Positions 1-6,130 of a stretch of DNA of 6,130 nucleotides are shown here, piece after piece. The DNA comes from RUG11198 sp036342255 (GTDB taxonomy: Bacteria > Bacillota_I > Bacilli_A > RF39 > UBA660): positions 1-6,130 of the forward strand of contig JAZAUS010000040.1 in the NCBI GenBank assembly GCA_036342255.1. Reading direction: 5' to 3'. Under the pieces are notes generated by a model. The model ran no database searches, was not told the DNA's origin, and worked only from the letters and a program-made list of their open reading frames with translations. The position numbers and the translations under genes are program-made. Numbering within the stretch: position 1 is the first letter of the stretch; each line of letters opens with the position of its first letter.

Positions 1-1
1 A

Positions 2-757
2 ATCGATGTTACTTCAGCATATTTCACTCAAACTTATTCATATCAACTATTCAGTGGTCCTATCGATTCCTCAACCTCTTATGCAGAAATTGTAAAAATA
101 GAAAATGTTATAGCTGGGGATATTAATAATATTAAAATATATCCAAAAGATAAATATAAGAATGATGTTTCTTCTTTATCTGATGATGAATTATCAAATT
201 TCGAAGTTCATTATACAATAGGAGGAGGTGATTCTATAACAATTTCTGGAAATTGCAAAAAAATAGAAGGAAAACCAATATATATAAGTTGTGAAAAAAA
301 TATTACTAAATCTGGAAATGTATTATTTGGAGTTGATTATTCTGATAAAGTTGTTAATTGCATAAATTGTCAATTTGATATAAATCCAGATGCTTTAGAT
401 TTCTTAAAAACAAAAGTAATTAATAAAAATAACAATAAAGAAATGTCAAAAACTAATATTAATGTATTATCTGTTACTATTAATCCTAATTTCGTATTAA
501 GTTTCTTTGATAGATTTATGAATTCTATTATAAATGAAAACGAAGTTAAAAATCTTGGAGTCAATACTGATATTGAAATAACTGATGTTAAATTATGTGT
601 AAAAAATGATAAATTAAATAAATTATCAGCATTATGTGATTCAACAGAAAATGATGAAAATATTGAGAAATGGAAATATGTTCCTAATGGAAATAATTAT
701 AAACTTAAAGTATATACAAAAACACAAAATTTAATTTATCCAGTTCAAATTACTGGT
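2..757 (+). repeat. Super-repeat unit 0, 5'-partial (end of domain B, then C0 and D0)
   Basis: This encodes residues 1-252. Residues 1-18 match the end of domain B1: an Ala-Tyr pair followed by an alternating strand and Ser-Gly (A6-Y7) parallels A463-Y464, 457 residues later. Domain C0 (about 19-126) carries D50-K-Y-K-N and ends with the CxxC motif CINC (120-123), aligned with CVSC (578-581) of C1, and both are followed by a similar stretch ending in LDF. Domain D0 (about 127-251) carries FFDRFMN (168-174), aligned with the D631-E-Y-F-N core of D1, 461 residues downstream. Since this unit is cut at its left, more units may lie upstream. Confidence 0.75.
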
Positions 758-3700
758 GGTTATACAGATGGTGGTTCAGGCCCATTTGATATTACTAAAA
801 CATATATTAATCCTACTACTTTAACATTAACAGCTGGAGTTGAAGGATCAGTTTCTTTGGAATTAAGAACTAAAGATAATGTACGTAAGAATTATTGGTA
901 TTTAGATATCACATCACATTTAGGAGTGAAATTCCCTGATGATATGGAACAATGTGAATATACTATAGCTCAAGGAGGTAAACCTGGACAATATACATTC
1001 AAATTTATATGTACAAAAAAGAAAGATAGTTTCCAAACTACTATAATAGTAGAAAAACAAGAAATATCCACAAAAATTACTATGAAAGTTATACCAAATG
1101 AACCAACTTGGTCTAAATTATTTACAATGGAAGGTAATGAAATTACTCAAAGAAATTTAGGAAGTGTATCAGTTGAGGATAAATTCCAAATGATTAATAA
1201 ATTATATGATAAATATAATAATTTAATAACTGATATTAATTTCGATTTATCAATACTTAAAATTAAAATAGCTCCTTCAAAAGAAGTAAAAAATTATGAA
1301 TATAGTGCAGAAACTGTATCTCAAAAATCAGGAGATATTACTATAACATTAAAATCAACATATGCTGGAGAACATATTGTTGTTGGAGCCTATTTGCCAT
1401 TATCTAATTATACTATAACTTTTAGTCATGGAGAGCCAAATGCTGATAATAGTATTTTACAAGTAAGTAAAAAGGAAGCTTTTGTTGGAGAAATTGTCAA
1501 AGTTTATATAACACCTTATGATAAATATTTCAATTTGATTGATGCCAACGAATTTAAAGAATCTTCTCCATATCAAGTTAAATATGCAAATGAAGGAAAT
1601 ACTGCAAAAGTAATTATGCAATCACATACTATTGAGGCTGTAGAAGGCATAAATGTTCTTTCATATCCTGGCCAATTTTATGTAAGGGGATATACTAATT
1701 TTTATGGTTATATAGATATAAATCCTATAAAATGTGTTTCTTGCCGTATTGATATAAAAAGTCAAGATTTAGATTTCAAAAGTAGTTATGTTATGAGGTA
1801 TGAATCATCTAAAAATGATTATGAACTTTTAAAAGACGGAATAATTGAAAAGAATACAAAAGAAGAGCCAGTGTATAGATTATACCCGAGAGATGAATAT
1901 TTCAATATTATAGATTTTATTCCCGAAGAAAAATTAAAAACTTTTAAAGCCTATTTGAAAAGTCAATTAGAAGGTATTATTTATAATCTTAAATTAAATA
2001 ACAAAGAGAATATAAATCAGAAATATGCAGAGTTTGTTATAAATGATGAACAAAGTCAGTCTAATAAATATGCTTATTTAGCAAGTGGATATTATGATTT
2101 AGTATTCACAGATGGTACTAACTCTTTAAAATATAATATATCACTTATTAATGACCATGGAGGTTCCAATAAAGAAGAAGATATTCAAAAGACTCATATC
2201 AATGAACAAAATTTGAAATTTATTGCAGGTGATAGCGGTTATATAATTCTTGAAATAAGAACAATAGAGGATAAGAGAAAAAGTAATTGGGATTATAATA
2301 TTATAGTCAAACCACACGGATACGAGGATTTAACTTTCAAAGCAGAACAAAGTAGAGCAGGATTAATTGGAGTATTCCAAATTACTATAACTACTCAGAA
2401 AGCAAATACTTATCCTAAATTAGTATCTTGTCCACTTGATATTTATGTAAATAATGTTTTGGTTGAAGGATTGCATCCAGAAATGGAAGTATCACCAAAC
2501 GTAGTTGTAAAAACGGAAATTTTAAAAAAATATTATAAACCAAATTCTGATACTGAATTATTAGATGGAAATGCTGATAATAATTATATTTTTGAAGTAG
2601 CATCATATGATCAATATAATAATTTAGCAGAAACAAAACAAGAAACAATAGGATTAAAGGTAACTTTACAAGGAGGAGCAGAAGTAACTAAAACCACATC
2701 AGAAAATGAAATAGATACAGGATATAGAAAATATTCAGTTCCAGTAACTAAAGCAGGTACTTATGTTGTTAGTACATCTAAATATGGTTCACAAGGTATT
2801 TATCTTAGAAAAGAAGCACATTTCTTAATAGCACCTGGAGCTATAGATTTAACTAAAACTATTATTAAAGAAAAGACTACTCCTATTCAAGCCGGAAATA
2901 ATCCTGTTATAGGTATTGTTGCATTTGATAAAAATGGAAATCAATTGGATTATAATAAATATATAAATAAATTCCATGTTATGTTTATTGACGCTAATAG
3001 TAAAGAAATAGAATCTGTTGGTAAATATGATTCGGGAGTAAAAAAAGTATTTTATACTTCAAAAGAGCCAGTAACAATTGTAGGAGATATAAAAGTTGAA
3101 GTAACATATGATAATAAGGATAAACTAGATACATCCAAAATAATTATTGTGGTGATTCCAGGAGATCCCTATCCACCAAATTCAATTCTTTCCCGTGAAA
3201 CTTCCATTGGAGTATATACTGAATATCTTAATGAATCTAGTTTCTCTATAGATACTACACAAATTCTTAAATTAAATATGACATTATATGATAAATGGAA
3301 AAATTATGTATATGAATTACCAACTAATGCAAACGTAGCAGATGTAATTATGTCAGGAAATAAAATGAAAACAATTACATTTACTGTTTTAAAGAATACA
3401 GGTAATTTTGATTTAGATTTTAATAGTAATCCATCATATGTCCATATTTATAATCATTTAGTAAAAGGGGCATATGACTTAAACTTAAAAGTTTCTTCAT
3501 CTCTTGGAAATGCAAATTTCCATTATAAATTAATCGTTACAAATGGAGATGATTTACATGGAAATGGAGATTATGTAATATCTAAATGTGTTTTAAAACC
3601 AAAAGATACAAGTTTCGTTGCTGGTAATTATGAAAAATTCACATTAGAATTAAGAACGGAAGATGGATTATTATATAACGATGATATCGATATAAATAAT

Positions 3701-5980
3701 GATCTAAATATTAATATTGGAAATACACAAGATAATACATTCCAATCATCTAAATCAAAAGCGGGCTCAGATTATGGTATATATACTATTACTATTTATT
3801 CAGAAAAAAAAGGTGAATATAATTTAAATGTTGAAGTGACTGATCCTTCATCTAATAATAAAGAAAAAAAGAATGTTGGCCCTGCTAAATATAAAGTAAC
3901 ACCAGATCCTATTCCAGATAAAGAGTACACTAAGATAACAGCTCAACCTGAGGCAACTATTCCTGATGATAGGGCTATAACAATAAAATTCGCATTATAC
4001 GATAAATTTAATAATAATATAGAAGAGTCAGATAATATAATAAAAATTAGTTATTTCACTTTAATAAATAATAAAGAACCATATGATTATAAATCTTTAA
4101 ATTTCCATGAAATAGCTGAATTATCATTAATGCCTAAATATCCTCCAAAGAAAATGTATCTTAATCTCCTTTATAATAATGGAGAAACCACTGTTTATAT
4201 ATTCAAAGAAGATATTGTATTAACAATAGAATCTTCAATAGATCCTGATAAAACTAAAATTGTTTCATCAAATAAAGAAAAAATATATGCAGGACAACAA
4301 TTAGATATGTGGATATATACTCTAGATGCAAATTATAAATGTTTAGATAATGGTGATTTACATTCTCAATTTAAAATTCAAGTAACTGGACCTTTAGATT
4401 CAACATTGAAATATATAAGAGAATTTGATATATATAAGACACAAAAATCAACAGGAGATGATTCAGAATGTCATAATGAATATCAAATAAGTATTACAAA
4501 TCCGGAAAAAGATAAATATAAATATGCAGGTAATTATTTAATAAAGGTAATGTATGGAGGAAAGACCATAAAACAATATAATCAAATATGCTATCCTCTT
4601 GAATATAGTAAATTTAAATTAGATTATAATTTCAATCCTGATTCAATATCAATACTTGATTCTCCTTCATTTACTGTAACAGGTATGGATGAGTATAATA
4701 ACACAGTAACAGAACCTTTATATGATTATTTCGATATTTCATTTACTAAAAATAATGATAAAACAGTTTTTGAAACAAATAAAAAGATTGAACCTATTCA
4801 AGGAACTTTGAATTATCAAATTAGTATTCATACAGTAGGTACACATCAATTGCATATATTTTATAAAGAAAAAGAATATTATAAAATGAATAAAGAACAA
4901 ATAGATTTACCTAAATTTACTATATTAACAGGTCCATGCTACGCAGAAGATAATTCTAACTTTGATACAAATCCATTAAAAGAAGCTGAAGTTTCAGTAA
5001 AAACACATTTCATTTTCTATTGTTATGATAGATTCAAAAATAAAATAACAAAAGGAGGAGAAAAATTTACTGTAAAAGCTGAATATTTAAGTACTACAAC
5101 TCAAGGAGATAAAATACCTTTAGATGATGCAAGAGTCATAGATAATGGAGATGGCTCATATAATGTTGAATTTGTTCCAACAATGAAAGGAAAATATTTC
5201 TTTAATATTTTAATAGGAAAAGAAAAATACGGAGAAGAAGTAAGCTTTGAGTTAAAGGAATTTACATGTCCCAGCGATACTTATTCTTGCCCTAATAAAA
5301 GACTTTGTGTTGCAGATTTATCAGAATGCATAGATCCTGATAGTAAATGTACTGAGGAAAGAGCAAATTCAAAAGATATATCAGGAACACCTTTCTATTG
5401 TAAGGTTAATGGAGAATATAAATGTGTAAAATCACAAACAGATTGTGATTGTCCTGATGGATATATAAAATGCGATATTATGAAATATTGTGTACCAAAA
5501 GATAGACCTGATATGTGTCCTTATTTAAAAGGTTCATCAACAAAATGTTTGGTTAATAATTTGGTTTATAATTTGGATGGTATTTGCAGAACAAAAAAAA
5601 GTGGTCCTAACCAAAGAGTATGCCCTATAGGAAAAGTATTATGCGCTGATTTATCATGTAGAGATAATTATGACCAATGTGTGGTAACTGAGAAAAGAAG
5701 TTCAATAGAATTTAGATGTATTGGACAACAGATAGTTAAAGATGTAAATAAATGTCCTTCTTCAATTACTTGTAAAACTGAAGATGAAGTCGTTTGTCAA
5801 AATGGAGAATGCGTTGAAAATGAAATTTATTGTCCTGGATTAAAAAAATGCAACGATAATTATCCTTACTTATGCCAGAATGATGTTTGCGCAGAAAAAT
5901 TCGAGGCTTGTGCACCTAGTATTTCTTGCGGAGAAAATAAATTACTCTGTAATGATAATATTTGTAGGGAAGAATGTTAA
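2..5980 (+). CDS. Giant multi-domain filamin-repeat (Ig-like) protein with Cys-rich C-terminus, 5'-partial
   Basis: The frame is open from base 2 to the TAA at 5978..5980, giving 1992 residues with no in-frame stop. The first ATG in frame is at 443, but the 147 codons before it encode a filamin-like domain homologous to later ones, so 443 is an internal Met and the true start lies left of the window. Domains in order: tail of an Ig-like domain (1-18), about 15 Ig-like/filamin domains (19-1754), then a 32-cysteine tail (1755-1992). The family signature is a strand with a Y/F-D-K/R-Y/F-x-N core (YDKYNN 402-407, YDQYNN 869-874, YDKFNN 1333-1338, YDRFKN 1675-1680) and AG-x-Y type strands near domain ends. 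Domain E has the classic filamin D-x-G-D-G-S-Y core. No transmembrane segment is visible and the last residue is Cys. There are no intron signs over 6 kb. Family assignment is good. Function is unknown; a secreted or surface structural or adhesive protein is my inference. Confidence 0.93.
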   Translation: MDVTSAYFTQTYSYQLFSGPIDSSTSYAEIVKIENVIAGDINNIKIYPKDKYKNDVSSLSDDELSNFEVHYTIGGGDSITISGNCKKIEGKPIYISCEKNITKSGNVLFGVDYSDKVVNCINCQFDINPDALDFLKTKVINKNNNKEMSKTNINVLSVTINPNFVLSFFDRFMNSIINENEVKNLGVNTDIEITDVKLCVKNDKLNKLSALCDSTENDENIEKWKYVPNGNNYKLKVYTKTQNLIYPVQITGGYTDGGSGPFDITKTYINPTTLTLTAGVEGSVSLELRTKDNVRKNYWYLDITSHLGVKFPDDMEQCEYTIAQGGKPGQYTFKFICTKKKDSFQTTIIVEKQEISTKITMKVIPNEPTWSKLFTMEGNEITQRNLGSVSVEDKFQMINKLYDKYNNLITDINFDLSILKIKIAPSKEVKNYEYSAETVSQKSGDITITLKSTYAGEHIVVGAYLPLSNYTITFSHGEPNADNSILQVSKKEAFVGEIVKVYITPYDKYFNLIDANEFKESSPYQVKYANEGNTAKVIMQSHTIEAVEGINVLSYPGQFYVRGYTNFYGYIDINPIKCVSCRIDIKSQDLDFKSSYVMRYESSKNDYELLKDGIIEKNTKEEPVYRLYPRDEYFNIIDFIPEEKLKTFKAYLKSQLEGIIYNLKLNNKENINQKYAEFVINDEQSQSNKYAYLASGYYDLVFTDGTNSLKYNISLINDHGGSNKEEDIQKTHINEQNLKFIAGDSGYIILEIRTIEDKRKSNWDYNIIVKPHGYEDLTFKAEQSRAGLIGVFQITITTQKANTYPKLVSCPLDIYVNNVLVEGLHPEMEVSPNVVVKTEILKKYYKPNSDTELLDGNADNNYIFEVASYDQYNNLAETKQETIGLKVTLQGGAEVTKTTSENEIDTGYRKYSVPVTKAGTYVVSTSKYGSQGIYLRKEAHFLIAPGAIDLTKTIIKEKTTPIQAGNNPVIGIVAFDKNGNQLDYNKYINKFHVMFIDANSKEIESVGKYDSGVKKVFYTSKEPVTIVGDIKVEVTYDNKDKLDTSKIIIVVIPGDPYPPNSILSRETSIGVYTEYLNESSFSIDTTQILKLNMTLYDKWKNYVYELPTNANVADVIMSGNKMKTITFTVLKNTGNFDLDFNSNPSYVHIYNHLVKGAYDLNLKVSSSLGNANFHYKLIVTNGDDLHGNGDYVISKCVLKPKDTSFVAGNYEKFTLELRTEDGLLYNDDIDINNDLNINIGNTQDNTFQSSKSKAGSDYGIYTITIYSEKKGEYNLNVEVTDPSSNNKEKKNVGPAKYKVTPDPIPDKEYTKITAQPEATIPDDRAITIKFALYDKFNNNIEESDNIIKISYFTLINNKEPYDYKSLNFHEIAELSLMPKYPPKKMYLNLLYNNGETTVYIFKEDIVLTIESSIDPDKTKIVSSNKEKIYAGQQLDMWIYTLDANYKCLDNGDLHSQFKIQVTGPLDSTLKYIREFDIYKTQKSTGDDSECHNEYQISITNPEKDKYKYAGNYLIKVMYGGKTIKQYNQICYPLEYSKFKLDYNFNPDSISILDSPSFTVTGMDEYNNTVTEPLYDYFDISFTKNNDKTVFETNKKIEPIQGTLNYQISIHTVGTHQLHIFYKEKEYYKMNKEQIDLPKFTILTGPCYAEDNSNFDTNPLKEAEVSVKTHFIFYCYDRFKNKITKGGEKFTVKAEYLSTTTQGDKIPLDDARVIDNGDGSYNVEFVPTMKGKYFFNILIGKEKYGEEVSFELKEFTCPSDTYSCPNKRLCVADLSECIDPDSKCTEERANSKDISGTPFYCKVNGEYKCVKSQTDCDCPDGYIKCDIMKYCVPKDRPDMCPYLKGSSTKCLVNNLVYNLDGICRTKKSGPNQRVCPIGKVLCADLSCRDNYDQCVVTEKRSSIEFRCIGQQIVKDVNKCPSSITCKTEDEVVCQNGECVENEIYCPGLKKCNDNYPYLCQNDVCAEKFEACAPSISCGENKLLCNDNICREEC
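758..2152 (+). repeat. Super-repeat unit 1 (four Ig-like/filamin domains A1-B1-C1-D1)
   Basis: This encodes residues 253-717. It opens with a Gly/Asp-rich hinge (253-262). Domain A1 follows, with DITKTYIN at 263-270, an A-G pair at 278-279 and the A-type signature LELRT at 286-290. B1 has YDKYNN (402-407) and a Y-A-G-E-H strand (454-458). C1 has YDKYFN (506-511) and CVSC (578-581). D1 has D631-E-Y-F-N and an A-S-G-Y-Y-D strand (694-699). Spacing between core Asp residues is 104 to 126, as expected for one Ig-like domain each. Boundaries are approximate to about 10 residues. Confidence 0.8.
2153..3541 (+). repeat. Super-repeat unit 2 (A2-B2-C2-D2)
   Basis: This encodes residues 718-1180. A hinge (718-726) is followed by domain A2, with DIQKTHIN at 727-734 (464 residues after DITKTYIN of A1) and LEIRT at 750-754. 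B2 has YDQYNN (869-874) and an AGTY strand (918-921), followed by an A-P-G-A linker (944-947). C2 starts I-D-L-T-K-T (948-953), has A-G at 964-965 and FDKNGN at 975-980, and ends in a typical filamin P-G-D-P linker (1053-1056). D2 has YDKWKN (1096-1101) and a K-G-A-Y-D strand (1155-1159). The CxxC of C0/C1 is missing in C2. Confidence 0.8.
3542..4927 (+). repeat. Super-repeat unit 3 (A3-B3-C3-D3)
   Basis: This encodes residues 1181-1642. A Gly/Asp-rich hinge (1181-1189) is followed by domain A3, with D1190 at the start (463 residues after D727), V-A-G at 1206-1208 and LELRT at 1215-1219. B3 has YDKFNN (1333-1338). C3 begins I-D-P-D-K-T-K (1413-1419), has Y-A-G at 1429-1431, L-D at 1441-1442 and a late Y-A-G-N-Y strand (1508-1512); it keeps only one Cys (1530) near the CxxC position of C0/C1. 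D3 has M-D-E-Y-N-N (1562-1567). Core residues lie 464 to 466 after those of unit 2, so the period is tightly kept although sequence identity is modest. Confidence 0.78.
4928..5263 (+). other. Terminal filamin-type domain E (residues 1643-1754)
   Basis: This is the last beta-sandwich domain and the one closest to a canonical filamin/ABP280 repeat. It has YDRFKN (1675-1680), then DNGDGSYNVEF (1714-1724), P1726, and the G-K-Y strand at 1730-1732, all in the family's usual order. It sits where the A domain of a fourth unit would start but has no ELRT signature, so it is a distinct capping domain rather than an A copy. Two cysteines (1646 and 1674) could pair. It runs straight into the Cys-rich tail at C1756. 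Confidence 0.8.
5264..5977 (+). other. C-terminal Cys-rich tail (residues 1755-1992, 32 Cys)
   Basis: The last 237 residues, from C1756 to C1992, hold 32 cysteines, an even number compatible with 16 disulfides. They fall into short repeats of the form C-x6-C-x4/5-C-x6-C: 1756/1763/1769/1776, 1817/1824/1830 (then 1839), 1874/1881/1886/1893, 1924/1932/1937/1944, ending 1976/1983/1988/1992. The pattern recalls the first half of LDL-receptor class A or similar small disulfide modules, but the acidic calcium-binding box of LDLa is not visible, so I do not assign a named family. No transmembrane helix or GPI-type hydrophobic tail follows. A tail like this normally folds only in an oxidising compartment, so secretion or surface display is inferred. 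Confidence 0.8.
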
Positions 5981-6082
5981 CTTTCCTATATATAATTATT
6001 CGAGTTTTAAAAATAATTATTATTAATTTCTTTAAATATTTAATATTAAATAAAAATAAGTAATTATTATTAAATTCAATGA
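5981..6082 (+). other. 3' flank / 3'UTR between stop codon and telomere
   Basis: Only 10 of these 102 bases are G or C. A second in-frame TAA lies at 5993..5995, five codons after the first, backing up termination. No ORF, RNA gene or further gene is seen. Transcript cleavage has to happen in this stretch if the telomere is not transcribed. Short A/T palindromes (6032..6043 and 6039..6050) are present but are expected by chance at this composition. Confidence 0.7.
6049..6054 (+). terminator. Possible polyadenylation hexamer AATAAA
   Basis: An AATAAA lies 69 bases after the stop codon and 28 bases before the telomere array, so cleavage 10 to 28 bases downstream would still fall before the telomere. 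In a 90% A+T flank this hexamer is likely by chance, and ciliates do not depend on it strongly, so this is a weak call. Confidence 0.2.
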
Positions 6083-6130
6083 ATTGGGGTTTGGGGATTG
6101 GGTATTGGGGATTGGGGATTGGGGATTGGG
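6083..6130 (+). repeat. Telomeric repeat array (ATTGGGG)n at chromosome right end
   Basis: Six complete heptamers and 6/7 of another run in one unbroken register to the last base of the window. In order they are ATTGGGG, TTTGGGG, ATTGGGT, three exact ATTGGGG, then ATTGGG cut by the edge. On the other strand the unit is CCCCAAT. The G-rich strand reads 5' to 3' toward the end, the correct polarity for a telomere on the right. The two variant units are near the inner edge. Four-G telomeric repeats are characteristic of ciliates (TTGGGG in Tetrahymena, TTTTGGGG in hypotrichs); CCCCAAT is, as I recall, the form of rumen litostome ciliates. An internal telomere-like repeat cannot be excluded without sequence beyond the edge. 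Confidence 0.88.

Noticed and set aside
370..564. 64-codon minus-strand ORF with a hydrophobic stretch
   Set aside because: It lies antisense to the conserved D0 domain of the large gene; its hydrophobicity is what AT-rich antisense sequence gives, and nothing supports its expression.
2415..2648. 77-codon minus-strand ORF
   Set aside because: It lies antisense within domains A2-B2, with low-complexity composition and no recognisable motif; a shadow of the main gene.
5264..5977. Cys-rich tail as true LDL-receptor class A, EGF or variant surface (VSP) domains
   Set aside because: Spacing is partly similar, but the LDLa acidic calcium box, the EGF six-Cys order and the VSP CxxC pattern with a C-terminal membrane anchor are not seen.
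6032..6050. A/T palindromes (two overlapping 12-base perfect ones) as a hairpin terminator or protein site
   Set aside because: The flank is about 90% A+T, so such palindromes arise by chance; there is no G/C stem and the context is eukaryotic.
5978..6082. Read-through of TAA as Gln to the TGA at 6080..6082, just before the telomere
   Set aside because: With the Tetrahymena-type code the frame would run to this TGA, but TAA/TAG never appear as sense codons in the preceding 1992 codons, and the extension would be a low-complexity string rich in Leu, Ile, Asn and Gln.

Overview
The window looks like the right-hand end of a short, very AT-rich eukaryotic chromosome, most likely a ciliate macronuclear chromosome. 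It holds one giant protein-coding gene cut by the left edge (2..5980, + strand, 1992 residues visible, no in-frame stop and no visible intron), a roughly 90% A+T flank of only 102 bases, and then a phased array of the heptamer ATTGGGG that runs to the last base with its G-rich strand pointing outward, as a telomere should. Telomeric repeats built on four G residues are typical of ciliates. From memory, not checked here, (CCCCAAT)n is the telomere reported for rumen (trichostome litostome) ciliates, whose macronuclear chromosomes are short and AT-rich. The gene agrees with that: Gln is encoded only by CAA/CAG, TAA and TAG never occur in frame, and TAA ends the frame. This is the standard code, which litostomes keep and Tetrahymena or Paramecium do not.

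The protein is a chain of about 15 Ig-like beta-sandwich domains related to the filamin/ABP280 repeat, followed by a 237-residue C-terminal tail with 32 cysteines. The chain is not uniform. It has a higher-order period of about 464 residues (about 1.39 kb), each unit holding four domain types in the order A-B-C-D. The window holds the end of one unit (tail of B, then C0-D0), three full units, one last more canonical filamin-type domain (E), and the Cys-rich tail. The paired cysteines, scattered N-glycosylation sequons and absence of any visible actin-binding region suggest a secreted or surface-exposed architecture rather than a cytoskeletal crosslinker, but the N-terminus, where a signal peptide or anchor would be, lies outside the window.

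Layout: 2..757 partial unit 0; 758..2152 unit 1; 2153..3541 unit 2; 3542..4927 unit 3; 4928..5263 domain E; 5264..5977 Cys-rich tail; 5978..5980 stop; 5981..6082 3' flank; 6083..6130 telomere. No other gene, RNA gene, CRISPR array or transposon is supported. Residue numbers below count the codon at 2..4 as residue 1, so residue n starts at base 3n-1.
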